Shown: positions 47,781 through 60,399, numbered from the stretch's first letter. The stretch is 64,000 nt of DNA from Primula veris (GCA_963682055.1 OY821751.1:8804001-8868000), one strand, 5' to 3'. A program made the numbers and translations. The notes: a model not told the origin generated them from the sequence alone.

Positions 47781-48954
47781 CCTTGAGCTATGGTATAATC
47801 CAATTTTGATATTATTAACGGGAAATATGGAAAATGCGGAAGTTGCTATTGACGCTCTCTCCATTTGGTAAATTTCACCTTTCCTTTAGACTTCTTTCTT
47901 AAAATTACCATCATAAGTTGTTATAGTTCTTTAAGTTGATTTGTTTTCGTCACAGCCTTAATATAAATGGATGGGAAATGATGATCTCTCTTGGTTTTTT
48001 GGCTGCTGCTAGGTATACGTTTCTACATTATATCATCCAAGTCTTTGGTAATGTTAACAAATTTCTACATTATCGTGTCTACAATATCGCGTTTGAATTT
48101 GCAGCGTAAGGGTTTCTAATGAACTTGGAAGGGGTAGCTCAAAAGCTGCAAAATTCGCCATTCTGAATTCGACGATGATTTCCTTTTCCATCGGATTCGT
48201 ATTATTTTTATTTTTCCTCTTCTTTCGAGGACGTGTAGCTTACATATTTACGGATAGTGCTGAAGTTGTTGCCGCAGTTGCAGATCTATCACCTTTATTA
48301 GCTTGCTCCATACTTCTAAATAGTATTCAACCAGTCCTTTCAGGTAAGCGATGTTTCTCTTTTTGTCGCCAAATATTTTTTTCCCGATGTCTTGAGTGTT
48401 TTTCGTTCATTTTCAATACATAGGTGTTGCTGTCGGGGCTGGCTGGCAGAGTACTGTAGCATATGTCAACATGGCGAGCTATTACATAGTAGGGATTCCT
48501 ATAGGAGCGGTACTCGGATATGTTACCAATTTGCAAGTTAAAGTGAGCTCATTACTATCATATTTGGCATTATATGTATTATATTTATGAATATACATGA
48601 TTGAATTGCTTTACCTCTGCAGGGTGTCTGGACTGGTATGCTCATTGGAACATTTGTTCAAACGGTTGTCCTCATAATAATTACTTACAAAACCGACTGG
48701 GATAATCAGGTAATCTTCTTTTTTCGTCTATACGTTCTTACTAATTCTGGCTTTCGTGTTTATTTGTCAACCTAGCATCATCGGTCAGTATCACTGGCCC
48801 CTTTTGTGCTTTTTGAAAATTAGATTTGTTGAATTACGAAATGAGAACTGTTTTTTGTTATGTTGCATATTTGTAGGTAATTGTTGCTCGAAGACGAATC
48901 AACAAATGGATTGTAGAACCTGACCAACCACGTGATAACGAGCAAAATGCCTAA
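47781..48954 (+). pseudogene. MATE transporter fragment A, exons 3-8 (unit 3)
   Basis: Exons are 47781-47867, 47956-48012, 48105-48343, 48424-48542, 48623-48709 and 48877-48954, collinear with unit 2 at offset 25200. The joined frame is open to TAA and all splice ends are GT-AG. As in unit 2 the first two exons are missing. The few differences from unit 2 are mostly in introns or silent. Confidence 0.88.
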
Positions 48955-49459
48955 GATTCAATTTTGAAAGTGCCATCTTGAAAAAGATCTGTTCTTTTCT
49001 AGCTCTTCTAAATACTAGTCATTTTTTGGTTGATTCTAAAGCTGTGTAACTGACATTAATCGTAAGTCATTGAAAGTGGTCAAGAGACTCGTGACCTTTT
49101 CTTGACATTTTGTCTGAAAATCATAATGGGACGATGAATGTGATTGACCAGTCTATGTTATTAAACCGAAGGCTAGCGTTACTAAAAACCTATACAAAAA
49201 ATAAATTAATTGACCTCTTTATCTAAGTCAGTTTTGTAAGTAGCTATAACAAGGACGAATATACGTCAATTTTGTAAGTAACTGACTTTTACTTGTAAAT
49301 CGCTGAAATATCCGAGAACACGGGCATTCTCCTGATGTAATAAAAATAATGTCTACACATGCATGCTATGATACTTTACCGACCATCCCTAACAACAACA
49401 CCTGATGTTGAGAAGTATGGAGGAAGGTAATAGTGGTAATAAATCTCCTGGAGTTGCAG

Positions 49460-50291
49460 TGTACGTGTCGCAAATGAAATTGGAAGAGGGAACTCAAAAT
49501 CTGCAAAATTTGCCATTGTGAATATAGTGCTGACATCATTTGTCATCGGCTTATCATTGTTTGTATTTTTCCTTTTCTTTCGAGAGAGCTTGGCTTACAT
49601 ATTTACAAATAGTCCCAAGGTCGCTAATGCAGTAGCAGATTTATCGCCATTATTAGCATGCTCAATACTCGTCAACAGCATTCAACCTGTCCTTTCTGGT
49701 AAACATTTTGTTCTCCATTTTTGTCCATACATATAATTAGTTAGAGTCTTGTACGATAAAATGTATTGAAGTTATAGATAAAACTGATGCATATGATAAT
49801 GATGGTTCGTATCTTTTCAGGTGTTTCAATTGGGGTTGGACGACAGAGCACCGTGGCATATGTAAACATTGTTTGTTATTACATCGTAGGAATTCCTGTG
49901 GGAGCAATACTTGGCTATATAATGAATTTTCAAGTTAAAGTGAGTAGATATTCTTGTGACTTATTTTGAATAACAGATGAATTAAAACGGACTTAATATG
50001 TATTTGTTGGAATGTTTCCCTACAGGGCGTGTGGGCTGGAATGCTAATTGGCACGCTAGTTCAAACTATAGTACTAGTTATAATTACATTCAAAACCGAC
50101 TGGGTCGAACATGTAATATGAATCTTCTCAATGAATTAACCTTGACTAGAATTTTGTTATCATATTCACTGGAATAAAAATTGAGCACTCAATGTATGCA
50201 TCCTTTCTTGTAGGTAAGAATTGCTCGGAGACGTGTAAACAGATGGCTTGTTGAACCTGAACAGCCCAGTGTGAGCCAAGAAAATGCATAA
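49460..50291 (+). pseudogene. MATE transporter fragment B, exons 5-8, frame open (unit 3)
   Basis: Exons are 49460-49698, 49821-49939, 50026-50112 and 50214-50291. Exon 6 has the full 119 bases, so the frame is intact, unlike unit 2. The exon 7 donor is CAT|GTAATA. Exons 1-4 are missing. Very close to the complete gene; for example exon 5 differs at a handful of bases. Confidence 0.88.
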
Positions 50292-50664
50292 ACTAACATC
50301 ACGCTTTTTTGTAGCTATAGCGATAAACGTGTTATCTTGATTTCGGACTCTTGATATAAAAAAAAATAAAAGACATTTTTCATAGATGACAGTCTGTCAT
50401 GTATCCAAAACTTTATCATAAGAAGCTAGACTGGACATATGGATTTGTATTCTCCACTGTATTTGTGTTTATATATCGGTGTATCCAACAAGGGGGCGCA
50501 TTTAACGATTGACTCATCCCAAAAAAAAGGAAGAATCGTTAATTAGTACATAAAAAACATACTTATTTATAAGTAAAATAATAGGACCAAAATACCCCTT
50601 AACATTCACTAAATACGTATCAGTATCTCTCAAACGATACAATGAATCTATTGGTGCTACTTAA

Positions 50665-51802
50665 TGTCTATACATGAAACTATTGGCATGCATTCGGATA
50701 CGGTGCTACAATATGCTATGGATTTTTTGTATGATAAATTTTAGGGTTAGTTCTATGCTACTTGATTCTTTATGATTATCAATAATGTATTTTCATGTGA
50801 ATTATATTCACTTTCACCTGAATTACATACATTATATGCTTTTTTGACTGAACAATTAGCACTTTCGACTACACTAAATACACTTTCAGTTTAACTAGAT
50901 ACACTTTCAATTGAACTAGATGAACTTTTATTGAACTAGATTTATTTTTATTGAACAAGATACATTTTTATTGAAGTAAATACACTTTCGACTGAAGTAG
51001 ATGTACTTTCATCTGAATCATATGCACTGTCACCCGAACCACATGTACTTTCACCAGAACCACATCCACTTTGTGCTAAACCGGATGCACTCCAGTTGAA
51101 AGTACATCTACTTCAGCAGAAATTACATGTGGTTCAGCTGAAAGTGTACGCGATTCAGATAAAAGTGCATTTAGTTCAGCCAAAATAACATATAGTCTAG
51201 TGAAAGGTACATCTAGTTCAGCACAAGTTTAGTCGAAATTGCATATAGTTTAGCATAAAGTGTATGTAGTTCAGACAAGAATGCCACAAAAAGTGCATGT
51301 ACTTTACTTTAAAGTAAAAAAAATTCCGGAGCGATTCAAACCACCAACCTCTTGAACACCGGTGTTGGTGCAAGCGTTCTTTCCAAATGAAATAAATAGC
51401 CAAATTAGCAAAACTAATCGTAAAAAACTATGCATTCGCATTAAAATAATGCCTTTTTATAGGGTTTCTAAAGAGTTATCAAAACTCAACCAAACAAGCA
51501 CTAAACTCAAGCCATACAAACTGAAAAGTAATTCAGCATCAAAACGGGCCTGTTTTCAGCCCTGAAACAGGGCTCGATTCAGCCCCAAAACAAGGCCCGT
51601 TTCAGCCCCAAAATCACCCCCGATTCAACACCAAAACGAACCCCAATTAAACATCAAACCGGGCCCGTTTCAGCACGGACACTGGTCGTGATTCAGCCCC
51701 AAAACAAACACCGTTTCATCCCAAAAGCAGCCTTGATTCAACACCAAAACGGACCTCAACTGAGCACCAAAATAGTACCCGATTTATCCCAAAACATACC
51801 AA
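50665..51802. repeat. Repeat X (unit 3)
   Basis: Matches 34228-35365, with inverted arms at 50849-51093 and 51094-51302 and the 22-23 bp direct repeat at 51522-51794. Twenty bases further on, identity with unit 2 ends after 51822. Confidence 0.85.
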
Positions 51803-51822
51803 GTTAGCACATAACTCTTAAC

Positions 51823-52454
51823 TCAAGTCTATGTGCAATAGGGAATACAATAAAGTTTCTTTCAAATATCATAAAATATATTCAGTCAATATCTGTTTTT
51901 GTCTCGGCTTGTGTTTTTTTCCCTTTTCATCTCTCCAACAGGGAAATTACATTGCACATTTTTTATTTTATTTTTGAAATGTACATTACAATCATTTAAA
52001 TTACATAACACATTTATAAGCGGTTAGAAAGTTCGGCCTTCCACTTTGTCGCATGTGTTATATATAATTATTTACATGAAAGGCAGCTTACAAGGAAAAT
52101 ATTTTCTTGGTATACATTTAACGTCAGAAGGATTATAATAAGCATATGTGTGAGAAAAATACAAACATCAAGTCTCCTGTTTTTAATAATTGTTTATACT
52201 TTTGTACTCATTTAGTGTAAGTTTCCTAAAAGTCGAGTGGGGGAGTAATTTATAGTCCAGCTAGAGGAAGAAAAATGCATATATTACTATACGTACACTT
52301 GCAGAAAAACTTGACCTTTTGTATCACATTCAAGGACAAGGTATTGAAATGATCAATAATCCCTTTTCTTTGTAGTAAAAGGTCAATATCTTACAAACTA
52401 TTTTTGCCAAAATTCCAAAGAAACTTTCATGTTTTAGTTTTTCACTAAAAGAAA
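51823..52454 (+). promoter_or_regulatory. Upstream region of the complete MATE gene
   Basis: Sequence found only once in the window, between the end of unit 3 and the ATG. It is AT-rich; a TATA-like ATATATTAC lies at about 52278, some 175 bases before the ATG, and another TATATAAT near 52060. No transcription start or specific factor site can be fixed from sequence. X ends about 650 bases before the ATG. Confidence 0.4.
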
Positions 52455-55400
52455 ATGGAGCGCGATATTAATGTAAAACTACTGAGAGGCGCTAATGGAG
52501 AAGTAAAGGGTGTTGATGAAGAAGAGAAGCTAAAGGACAAACTATGGATAGAGAACAAGAAAATGTGGGCAATTGCTGGTCCGGCTATATTCACTCGATT
52601 TTCAAATTTCGGCACAAGTATTATAACTCAAGCTTTTATTGGTCACATTGGTTCCACAGAACTTGCTGCTTATGCTTTGGTATTTACCGTACTTGTGAGG
52701 TTCGGTAACGGCATCCTGGTATATCCTTAATCAATTAAATATTTAATAAGAAAATATCTTTGCTTGTGGGTCTATGACGCATAGGTAGCCCCTTTTTTTG
52801 GTTGCATCTTTTAAGTTGAGCTTTTATTCTCATAAGCTGGAGTGTATTTCAATGATTAGCCTAAAAACTCAGGTTCGCTGTTCTTTTTACTTGAGAAATC
52901 TGGAAGGTTAAAATTGGATGAATCCAGACTTTTTCGTAAAAGAAACAGCTTATCTTCTTAAAAACTGCAATTTGGTGGCAGTTTTTGAGTTTAGAATGAA
53001 AAGAAAGTATATTCATCCAGCATAAGCTTTTAGCATATTAATACTGAAAAAATAAATGGTCAACAAAAGGGAGTTCAGCTATTACGCAAAAAAGACAAAA
53101 AAAAAACTGCAGTTATAAGCTGAAATCAGCTAAATCCTTAGTTTATATTGAACATTCAAGCAGTTGCGAAGTCTCACGGTATTAAACATACAAATTACAG
53201 CTCATTTTTCTGATCAAATTTTTGATCTCCGATTTCTAAACTTCCAAATACTCAAACTACGATTGTTTAAGTTATCTACCAAGTAAGACCTTTCATAAAC
53301 TACTAACTGCATTTGGTTTGACCACCTTAAAAACTGCCACTAGGTGATCCTATTATTCTCGCCTGAAAAATCTAGCCGTAAGCTTGATGAACCAATTTTT
53401 TTTTCCTATGAAAATCAAAATTCCACCTAATTTGTTTAAAATGGAAACCAAACAAGCGCTTAGTACTTCGAGAGTTGATCTGTTTTGTTTGTCATATTAT
53501 CCTATTTGATGCAGCTTGGTATGGCTAGTGGGCTTGAGACTCTTTGTGGGCAAGCATATGGTGCAAAACAGCACCATATGCTCGGTATATATCTCCAAAG
53601 ATCATGGATTGTTTTGTTCACATGCTCGATCATTTTCACACCATTATTCATCTTCACCGCTCCACTCATGAAAGCATTAGGGCAGGACGACAAAATTGCT
53701 GAGGTGGCTGGGACTGTCTCCCTTTGGTTCATACCTATCATATTTTCCTATGTTGTGTCATATACGTGTCAGATGTTTCTACAAGCACAAAGCAGAAACA
53801 AAATAATCGCGTATGTAACACTGTTTTCGATTCCATTACATCTTCTTCTCTCCTGGCTGTTGACAACGAAATTCAAGTTTGGTATTCCGGGCGCAATGAT
53901 ATCTACGATACTGGCATATTGGATTCCTAATATTGGCCAACTTGCGTATATCTTTTTTGGAGGTTGTAAAGATACATGGAAGGGATTTTCGTTTTTGGCT
54001 TTTGAAGATCTTTTGCCAGTTATTAAGCTCTCTTTATCGTCCGGGGTGATGGTATGGTAAGAGCAATTAACCTCCGGTTTTTCTTAAAAAGTTGGACTGC
54101 ATTCGGTTGATCATTTAAAAAGCAAGTTTTTTAGGGTTTTTGGTGTAAAAGCAAGCTGGATTACCATTTATTTTTTCTTCTGAAAATCAGATAGTCCAGT
54201 TTTTTTTGTTAAAAGCTGATACAATAGAAGTCGTTAGATAACTTTTTAATGCAATGATTTAAATTTGGTGATATACGCTGTCACCGCCAAAGTACAACAG
54301 ATATATCCTGCAATATTCCCTAGTAAACTTATACATAATTGTCTAAAAGTCAATTACGTTCAAATAATCGAATTTACTACATTTGCTTGATATTCATAAG
54401 TCTGATAAATATTCTTCAAGAAAATTTCATTTCTAGAAATATCTCAGTAAAGAACCGTGAACTTACATTTTCTGGATCTGACAAAGATGTTGAGTTTTCC
54501 AATGTTTTTCACCATTACAGTCTGGAAGTCTGGTACAACACGATACTCGTACTTCTAACCGGAAACATGAAAGATGCTGAGGTTGCCCTAGATGCCCTCT
54601 CAATTTGGTAAGACCGTCAGATCTTCTCCCCGGATTTTCCTACTTTTCTTTTTCGCTTTTTTTGTTGGGTGCTACAGTTTCATATTCATAAGATATGAAC
54701 TTGAAGTCACTGTTTGGTTTCAGAAAGGCTATGGAAGTAATTTCCCTTGTGTATGCTAGCTATATTGTTAAGGATAAGCGTCCTAATAAAAGATCAGTTG
54801 GTCCTTTTGTATTTTCTAATTATCTTGTATGTTTGTTTTTTGCAGCATCAACATAAGTGGATTGCATTTAATGATCTCTTTTAGCTTTTTCGGTGCAGCA
54901 AGGTAATGCTTCGACGCTTTATCGGAAAAGCTTGCAATATAAAATTTTGAACCTGTATTCAGATATTGTGATCTAAAAGAATTATGCTTATTTCTATGAC
55001 ATTTATAACTGGAGTTGCAGTGTACGCGTTGCAAATGAAATTGGAAGAGGGAACTCAAAATCTGCAAAATTTGCGATTGTGAATATAGTGCTGACATCAT
55101 TTGCCATCGGCTTATCATTGTTTGTATTTTTCCTTTTCTTTCGAGAGAGCTTGGCTTACATATTTACAAATAGTTCCAAGGTCGCTAATGCAGTAGCAGA
55201 TTTATCGCCATTATTAGCATGCTCAATACTCGTCAACAGCATTCAACCTGTCCTTTCTGGTAAACATTTTGTTCTCCATTTTTGCCCATACATATAATTA
55301 GTTAGAGTCTTGTACGATAAAATGTATTGAAGTTATAGATAAAACTGATGCATATGATAATGATGGTTCGTATCTTTTCAGGTGTTTCAATTGGGGTTGG

Positions 55401-55849
55401 ACGACAGAGCACCGTGGCGTATGTAAACATTGTTTGTTATTACATCGTAGGAATTCCTGTGGGAGCAATACTTGGCTATATAATGAATTTTCAAGTTAAA
55501 GTGAGTAGATATTCTTGTGACTTATTTTGAATAACATATGAATTAAAACGGACTTATTATGTATTTGTTGCAATGTTTCCCTACAGGGCGTGTGGGCTGG
55601 AATGCTAATTGGCACGCTAGTTCAAACTATAGTACTAGTTATAATTACATTCAAAACCGACTGGGTCGAACAGGTATGAATCTTCTCAATGAATTAACCT
55701 TGACTAGAATTTTGTTATCTTATTCACTGGAATAAAAATTGAGCACTCAATGTATGCATCCTTTCTTGTAGGTGAGAATTGCTCGGAGACGTGTAAACAG
55801 ATGGCTTGTTGAACCTGAACAGCCCAGTGTGAGACAAGAAAATGCATAA
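52455..55849 (+). CDS. MATE/DTX-type multidrug and toxin extrusion transporter
   Basis: Eight exons: 52455-52718, 53515-54056, 54521-54607, 54846-54902, 55021-55259, 55382-55500, 55587-55673 and 55772-55849. They join to 1473 bases, i.e. 490 residues, the usual size for plant MATE proteins. All introns are GT-AG; intron 1 is the longest (796 bp). After a charged cytosolic N terminus of about 35 residues come two MatE domains (roughly 39-200 and 260-425). Signature strings include GPAIFTRFS, TELAAYALVFTVL, LGMASGLETLCGQAYGAKQ and NEIGRGNSKSAKF, and twelve hydrophobic segments are expected. The family exports organic compounds across plasma or vacuolar membrane by proton or sodium exchange; the substrate cannot be read from sequence. 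The ATG at 52455 is chosen as first in frame after the upstream stops. It is the only full-length copy here and shows no damage. Confidence 0.93.
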
Positions 55850-56215
55850 ACTAACGTCACGCTTTTTTGTAGCTATAGCGATAAACGTGTTATCTTGATT
55901 TCGGACTCTTGATATAAAAAAAAAATAAAAGACATTTTTCATAGATGACAGTCTGTCATGTATCCAAAACTTTATCATAAGAAGCTAGGCTGGACATATG
56001 GATTTGTATTCTCCACTGTATTTGTGTTTATATATCGGTGTATCCAACAAGGGGGCGCATTTAACGATTGACTCATCCCAAAAAAAAGGAAGAATCGTTA
56101 ATTAGTACATTAAAAACATACTTATTTATAAGTAAAATAATAGGACCAAAATACCCCTTAACATTCACTAAATACGTATCAGTATCTCTCAAACGATACA
56201 ATGAATCTATTGGTG
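55850..56215. other. 3' flank of the complete MATE gene
   Basis: Shared with the flanks of both fragment B copies (25088-25457 and 50292-50659) with small differences. An A-rich run occurs at about 55917-55929. It contains the likely 3' untranslated region; no poly(A) signal is certain. Confidence 0.55.
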
Positions 56216-57055
56216 CTACTTAATGTCTATACATGAAACTATTGGCATGTATTCGGATACGGTGCTACAATATGCTATGGATTTTTTGTATGGTAAATTT
56301 TAGGGTTAGTTCTATGCTACTTGATTCTTTATGATTATCAATAATGCATTTTCATGTGAATTAGATTCACTTTCAGCTGAATTACATGCATTATATGCCT
56401 TTTTGACTGAACAATTAGCATTTTCGACTACACTAAATACACTTTCAGTTTAACTAGATACACTTTCAATTGAACTAGATTCATTTTTATTGAACTAGAT
56501 TCATTTTTATTGAACAAGATGCACTTTTATTGAATTAAATACACTTTCGACTGAAGTAGATGTATTTTCATCTGAATCATATGCACTGTCACCCGAACCA
56601 CATGTACTTTGACCAGAACCACATGCACTTTGAGCTAAACTGGATGCACTCCAGTTGAAAGTGCATCTAGTTCAGCAGGAAGTGCATGTGGTTCAGCTGA
56701 AAGTGTATGTGATTCAGATAAAAATGCATTTAGTTCAGCCAAAATGAGATATAGTCTAGTCAAAAGTACATCTAGTTCAGCACAAGTTTAGTCGAAATTG
56801 CATATAGTTTAGCATAAAGTGTATGTAGTTCAGACAAGATTGCCACAAAAAGTGCATATACTTTACTTTAAAGTAAAAAAAATTCCGTAGCGATTCGAGC
56901 CACCAACCTCTTAAACACCGGTGTTGGTGCAAGCGTTCTTACCAAATGAAATAAATAGCCAAACTAGCAAAACTAATCGTAAAAAAGCTATGCATTCGCA
57001 TTAAAATAATGCCTTTTTATAGGGTTTCTAAAGACTTATCAAAACTCAACCAAAC
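56216..57055. repeat. Repeat X, fourth and most diverged copy, cut by gypsy element 2
   Basis: Follows the MATE gene exactly as in the units. The inverted minisatellite arms (56407-56651 and 56652-56862) are more regular here, for example GTGCATCTAGTTCAGCAGGAA, and the tRNA-like motif is kept near 56885-56950. The copy stops at 57055, where an LTR begins; the 22-23 bp repeat would lie beyond the element. Confidence 0.83.
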
Positions 57056-57437
57056 TGTAACATCCCGTATTTTTATAAGTGTTTTTATTTATGAATTAAT
57101 TTATCCAAAAACGTTTTATTTAAAATTTTACCAAAAACCAGTCACTCGACTAATTTTTAGCCAAAAACCGAAACTCTTCCGAAAAACTTTATTTTAAAAA
57201 CCTGTTACTAATTTTACTAATAAAAAGGACCCTATAGATTTGTTTCTAAAAATTTGTTATTTTTGAATAGTAAAACTATATTTTTGTATTAAGAGTTAGC
57301 TTTTAGAACTTTGGGGACCAAATAGTTCGCTTCCACAAACTATCTAAAAACAGTTTTTCTAAACCTAAAAATCAGCCACTTTCATTTTTTTTTAAACCTA
57401 AAAACAAGAGAGAAAAAGAGAGAAAAGAGAGAAAAGA

Positions 57438-57499
57438 GAAGAAGAAGAAGAAGAAGAAGAAGAAGAAGAAGAAGAAGAAGAAGAAGAAGAAGAAGAAGA
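57438..57499 (+). repeat. GAA trinucleotide microsatellite in LTR
   Basis: About 20 GAA units without interruption, following a GA-rich tract that starts near 57408. Confidence 0.92.
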
Positions 57500-57668
57500 G
57501 AAACCACGTTAGCGGATTATTGCCGGAATCATCTCTTCTACACGCTAAGGTAACGGGGGTTATCCATAGCGACTAGACGAGGGTGTATGTTAGGATTATG
57601 TTTTACGTTTAGTATAAATTGGGGGTTTTTGCCTTTTATCTTAATTAGTTTTATAAATTGTTAATTGG

Positions 57669-57836
57669 GTTTAGTTGTTATATGTTTAATTCACTTATTT
57701 GTTAATTGAGTTTAGTTGATTATATGTTTAATTCACTTATTTGTTAATTGGGTTTAGTTGATTATATGTTTAATTCACTTATTTGTTAATTGGGTTTAGT
57801 TGATTATATGTTTAATTCACTTAATTGTTAATTGAG
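57669..57836 (+). repeat. 42-bp tandem repeat in LTR, four copies
   Basis: Unit begins GTTTAGTTGATTATATGTTT and ends TTGTTAATTGG. Four consecutive copies differ by single bases. Confidence 0.88.
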
Positions 57837-58208
57837 GATTTAGTCGTGTTAATTTCGGATTAGCGAGAATATGGATGAGTTTGCATGTCTTTATGTATTG
57901 ATATTGTGTTATTATAATTGTTGTTAAATTGGGTAATTTATTGTTGAATATAGATGCATTGTAGTTTATGCATACAAGGTGTTTGCTAGAATGCTTGAAT
58001 GAGTTTTCATGTTGATTACTTGTTTGGCTAGTTGCGAATCTAGCACCTATGCTTTTGGGTTTCGTTGAATTACGTTAGAATGACGTAAAAGAATGTGATA
58101 AATGATTGGTTTATTATTTATTGGCTGAGGCCTTAATATTTGTATGTATGAGAATGTGTTATATGAATAGTATAATATTATCGGCCGAGGCCTTAATATT
58201 GATACATT

Positions 58209-58570
58209 AGCAATGGTCTCTGTCTCTTCCTAATTCCGGGGACAGAAGACGGCAGTGGGGATAGGAAATGACTCGTCTTACGGACTGGGGCGAGTGGCAT
58301 GAGAGGTCCTAGTGTGCACTATATTTACTTTTATGTTAGCAATGGTCTCTGTCTCTTCCTAATTCCGGGGACAGTAGACGGCCGTGGGGATAGGGAATGA
58401 CTCGTCTTACGGACTGGGACGAGTGGCATGAGAGGTCCAAGTGCGCACTATAAATCTACTTTTATGTTGCAATGGTCTCTGTCTCTTCCTAATTCCGGGG
58501 ACAGAAGACGGCCGTGGGGATAGGGAATGATCTACCTTACGGACTGGGGTAGGTGGCATGAGAGGTCCAT
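58209..58570 (+). repeat. 130-bp tandem repeat in LTR, three copies
   Basis: Units begin GCAATGGTCTCTGTCTCTTC at 58210, 58339 and 58469. Each contains a GC-richer block with CTAATTCCGGGGACAG and GAGTGGCATGAGAGGTCC. Confidence 0.9.
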
Positions 58571-59109
58571 GTTTGTTATGGATTTGTGTTGACGTTATTT
58601 AATTTATTTAATTCATCCCATTATAGAATGTTATTATGTTTCTTTTTATACGTAGATTATCGTAGTTGTAGAATTTGTGAGTTCTTGCATTTAAGGGATG
58701 GAGTGACGGTATTTGTGGTGCCGTCCCGTCTAGTTACGTGCGTGGGACTCACCATTACAATTTTTGTCTTTCAGGTACAAATTAGGTTGAGGCGTTGGCT
58801 AGGTGCATTAGCACGGTATCGCATGGGTTCGGGACTTCTTTAATCGCTTTCTTTTTATTTAGTTCATTTTGAGGTTGTAGCCTACGGGCGATTTACATTC
58901 GTTTATTTTCTTTTATAATTTTGTCAAAACTATCTCGTCTTGTAGCCACGTTTGGCAAACAGTTTATGTTATTCATTTAATTGTTCCATTAGCTCGCAAG
59001 CCTTTTTCTTTTAAAAATTTCAATTTTGTACCAACAGGTTCTCTTTTCTTTGTTTTAAAAAGGTCATGCCTCGATATCCGTGTTCTATGGATTTTGGGGC
59101 GTGACAAGT

Positions 59110-59122
59110 TGGTATCAGAGCT
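59110..59122 (+). other. Primer-binding site of gypsy element 2
   Basis: TGGTATCAGAGCT begins three bases after the LTR, matching the initiator-Met tRNA type as in element 1. Confidence 0.85.
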
Positions 59123-59764
59123 AACTAGGTTCTTGTATACTTTGGGACGACGGGAAGATGGGTAACCATTGGACCAAGATCCATCGTATCATTTTTACAA
59201 AACTTTTTCCAAAAACTTTAACTTTTTCTAAAAACAGGGGATTGCATTTAGCTTAAGACATGTAGCTAGAATTTAGTAGTAGTTGATGAAAGGAAAGTCC
59301 ACATGTGAGGCAAGTTGGGGACAATAAGGACGCTCGTTGATCCCGGCTCGCCAAACTAGTGGGTAGACCTCTCGTCGGTATGTGTGAAGGAATACCTTAG
59401 CGATGTGGAATTCTAGAGTATGCGAGGACGCTCGGGTGCTTTAGGATAACGTATCGTGATGGGTTATCCCTCGCATTTTTGTGTTGATTGTATGCGTGTG
59501 TAGATTTATATGATGTGTATGAAGTATAAGTTTGCATACGTGTGTAGTAGCGTACTATTAGAGTGTGAAAATTGTGTTGTTGATGATTTTACATAGTGCG
59601 TTTTCATATTATTAACTTGTGTGTTAATGAGCATTTTATGCGAATGGATGTTGATTATAATAATGTTGTGGACTAAAATGAAGTAGTTGCGTGCTATGTT
59701 CCTTGTAAGGGATTTACAAGTATTGAGTAATTTTACGCTTTTGTATCGATAAGTTTCTGCAGAA

Positions 59765-60076
59765 AAACGGTCGGTCGTTTCTTAAAACGATCGGTCGAAT
59801 TTTTCAGACCCTACTGGACCAAAAAACGATCGGTCGTTTCCCAAAACAATTGGTCGAAATTCTTCAGAATTTTTTCAGACCCTACTGGAACAAAAAACGA
59901 TCGGTCGTTTCCCAAAACGATCGGTCGAAATTCTTCAGAATTTTTTCAGACCCTACTGGAACAAAAAACGATCGGTCGTTTCCCAAAACGATCGGTCGAA
60001 ATTCTTCAAAAATTTTTCAGACCCTACTGGACCAAAAAACGATCGGTCGTTTCCCAAAACGACCGGTCGAATTCTG
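59765..60076 (+). repeat. 71-bp tandem repeat in the leader of gypsy element 2
   Basis: Units begin CAGACCCTACTGGA at 59805, 59876, 59947 and 60018; a partial unit precedes them. Each holds the 10-mer CGATCGGTCG twice, separated by TTTCCCAAAA. The repeat lies between primer site and gag. A short open frame across it (59850-60080) is a by-product of the repeat. Confidence 0.9.
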
Positions 60077-60399
60077 GTAATTTTTGCGGTTTTTCTGCTA
60101 TACTTCAAACGCTCGTAACTTCTTCGTTTTAACTCCGATTCTAGTTCCGCTTGAACCGGTGGCTTCGTTTTTCCGTACTCTATATTTCTGGCGTTTCAGA
60201 ATTTTCATTTTCAATTTTTGGAAAAGTCAAAGCGTTATATCGTCGGAATTGAGAATTCGTAAAAATCGGTTATTGAACCTTAGGAAGCTTGGTAAAGTGA
60301 TTAACATGTAGAACGAGCTTTTATCATGTATGTTTATACATGTATGAGTAGTAGTGTCGAGTAAGACAACTAAAGTGTTGGTTTTAAATGTATGTAGTA

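Larger units (their letters stand above)
43337..51822. repeat. Tandem array unit 3 (partial, without LINE or gypsy)
   Basis: 43337-46787 matches unit 2 at offset 29295, 46771-50660 matches it at offsets 25200-25204, and 50660-51822 matches 34223-35385 at offset 16437. Identity is lost abruptly after 51822, within the sequence following X, where the upstream region of the complete MATE gene begins. This unit has both empty target sites. By eye the MATE-fragment stretch differs from unit 2 at roughly 16 places in 3.9 kb; other parts differ less. Confidence 0.92.
57056..59106 (+). repeat. 5' LTR of gypsy element 2
   Basis: 2051 bp from TGTAACATCCCG to GGGGCGTGACA. Like the LTR of element 1 it is long and ends in GGGGCGTGACA. 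It contains three internal repeat arrays: a GAA run, a 42-bp tandem repeat and a 130-bp tandem repeat. LTR identity rests on the TG/CA ends and the adjoining primer site, since the partner LTR is not in view. Confidence 0.88.

Noticed and set aside
59765..60076. CRISPR-like array
   Set aside because: Units are contiguous with no unique spacers and lie in a plant retrotransposon leader.
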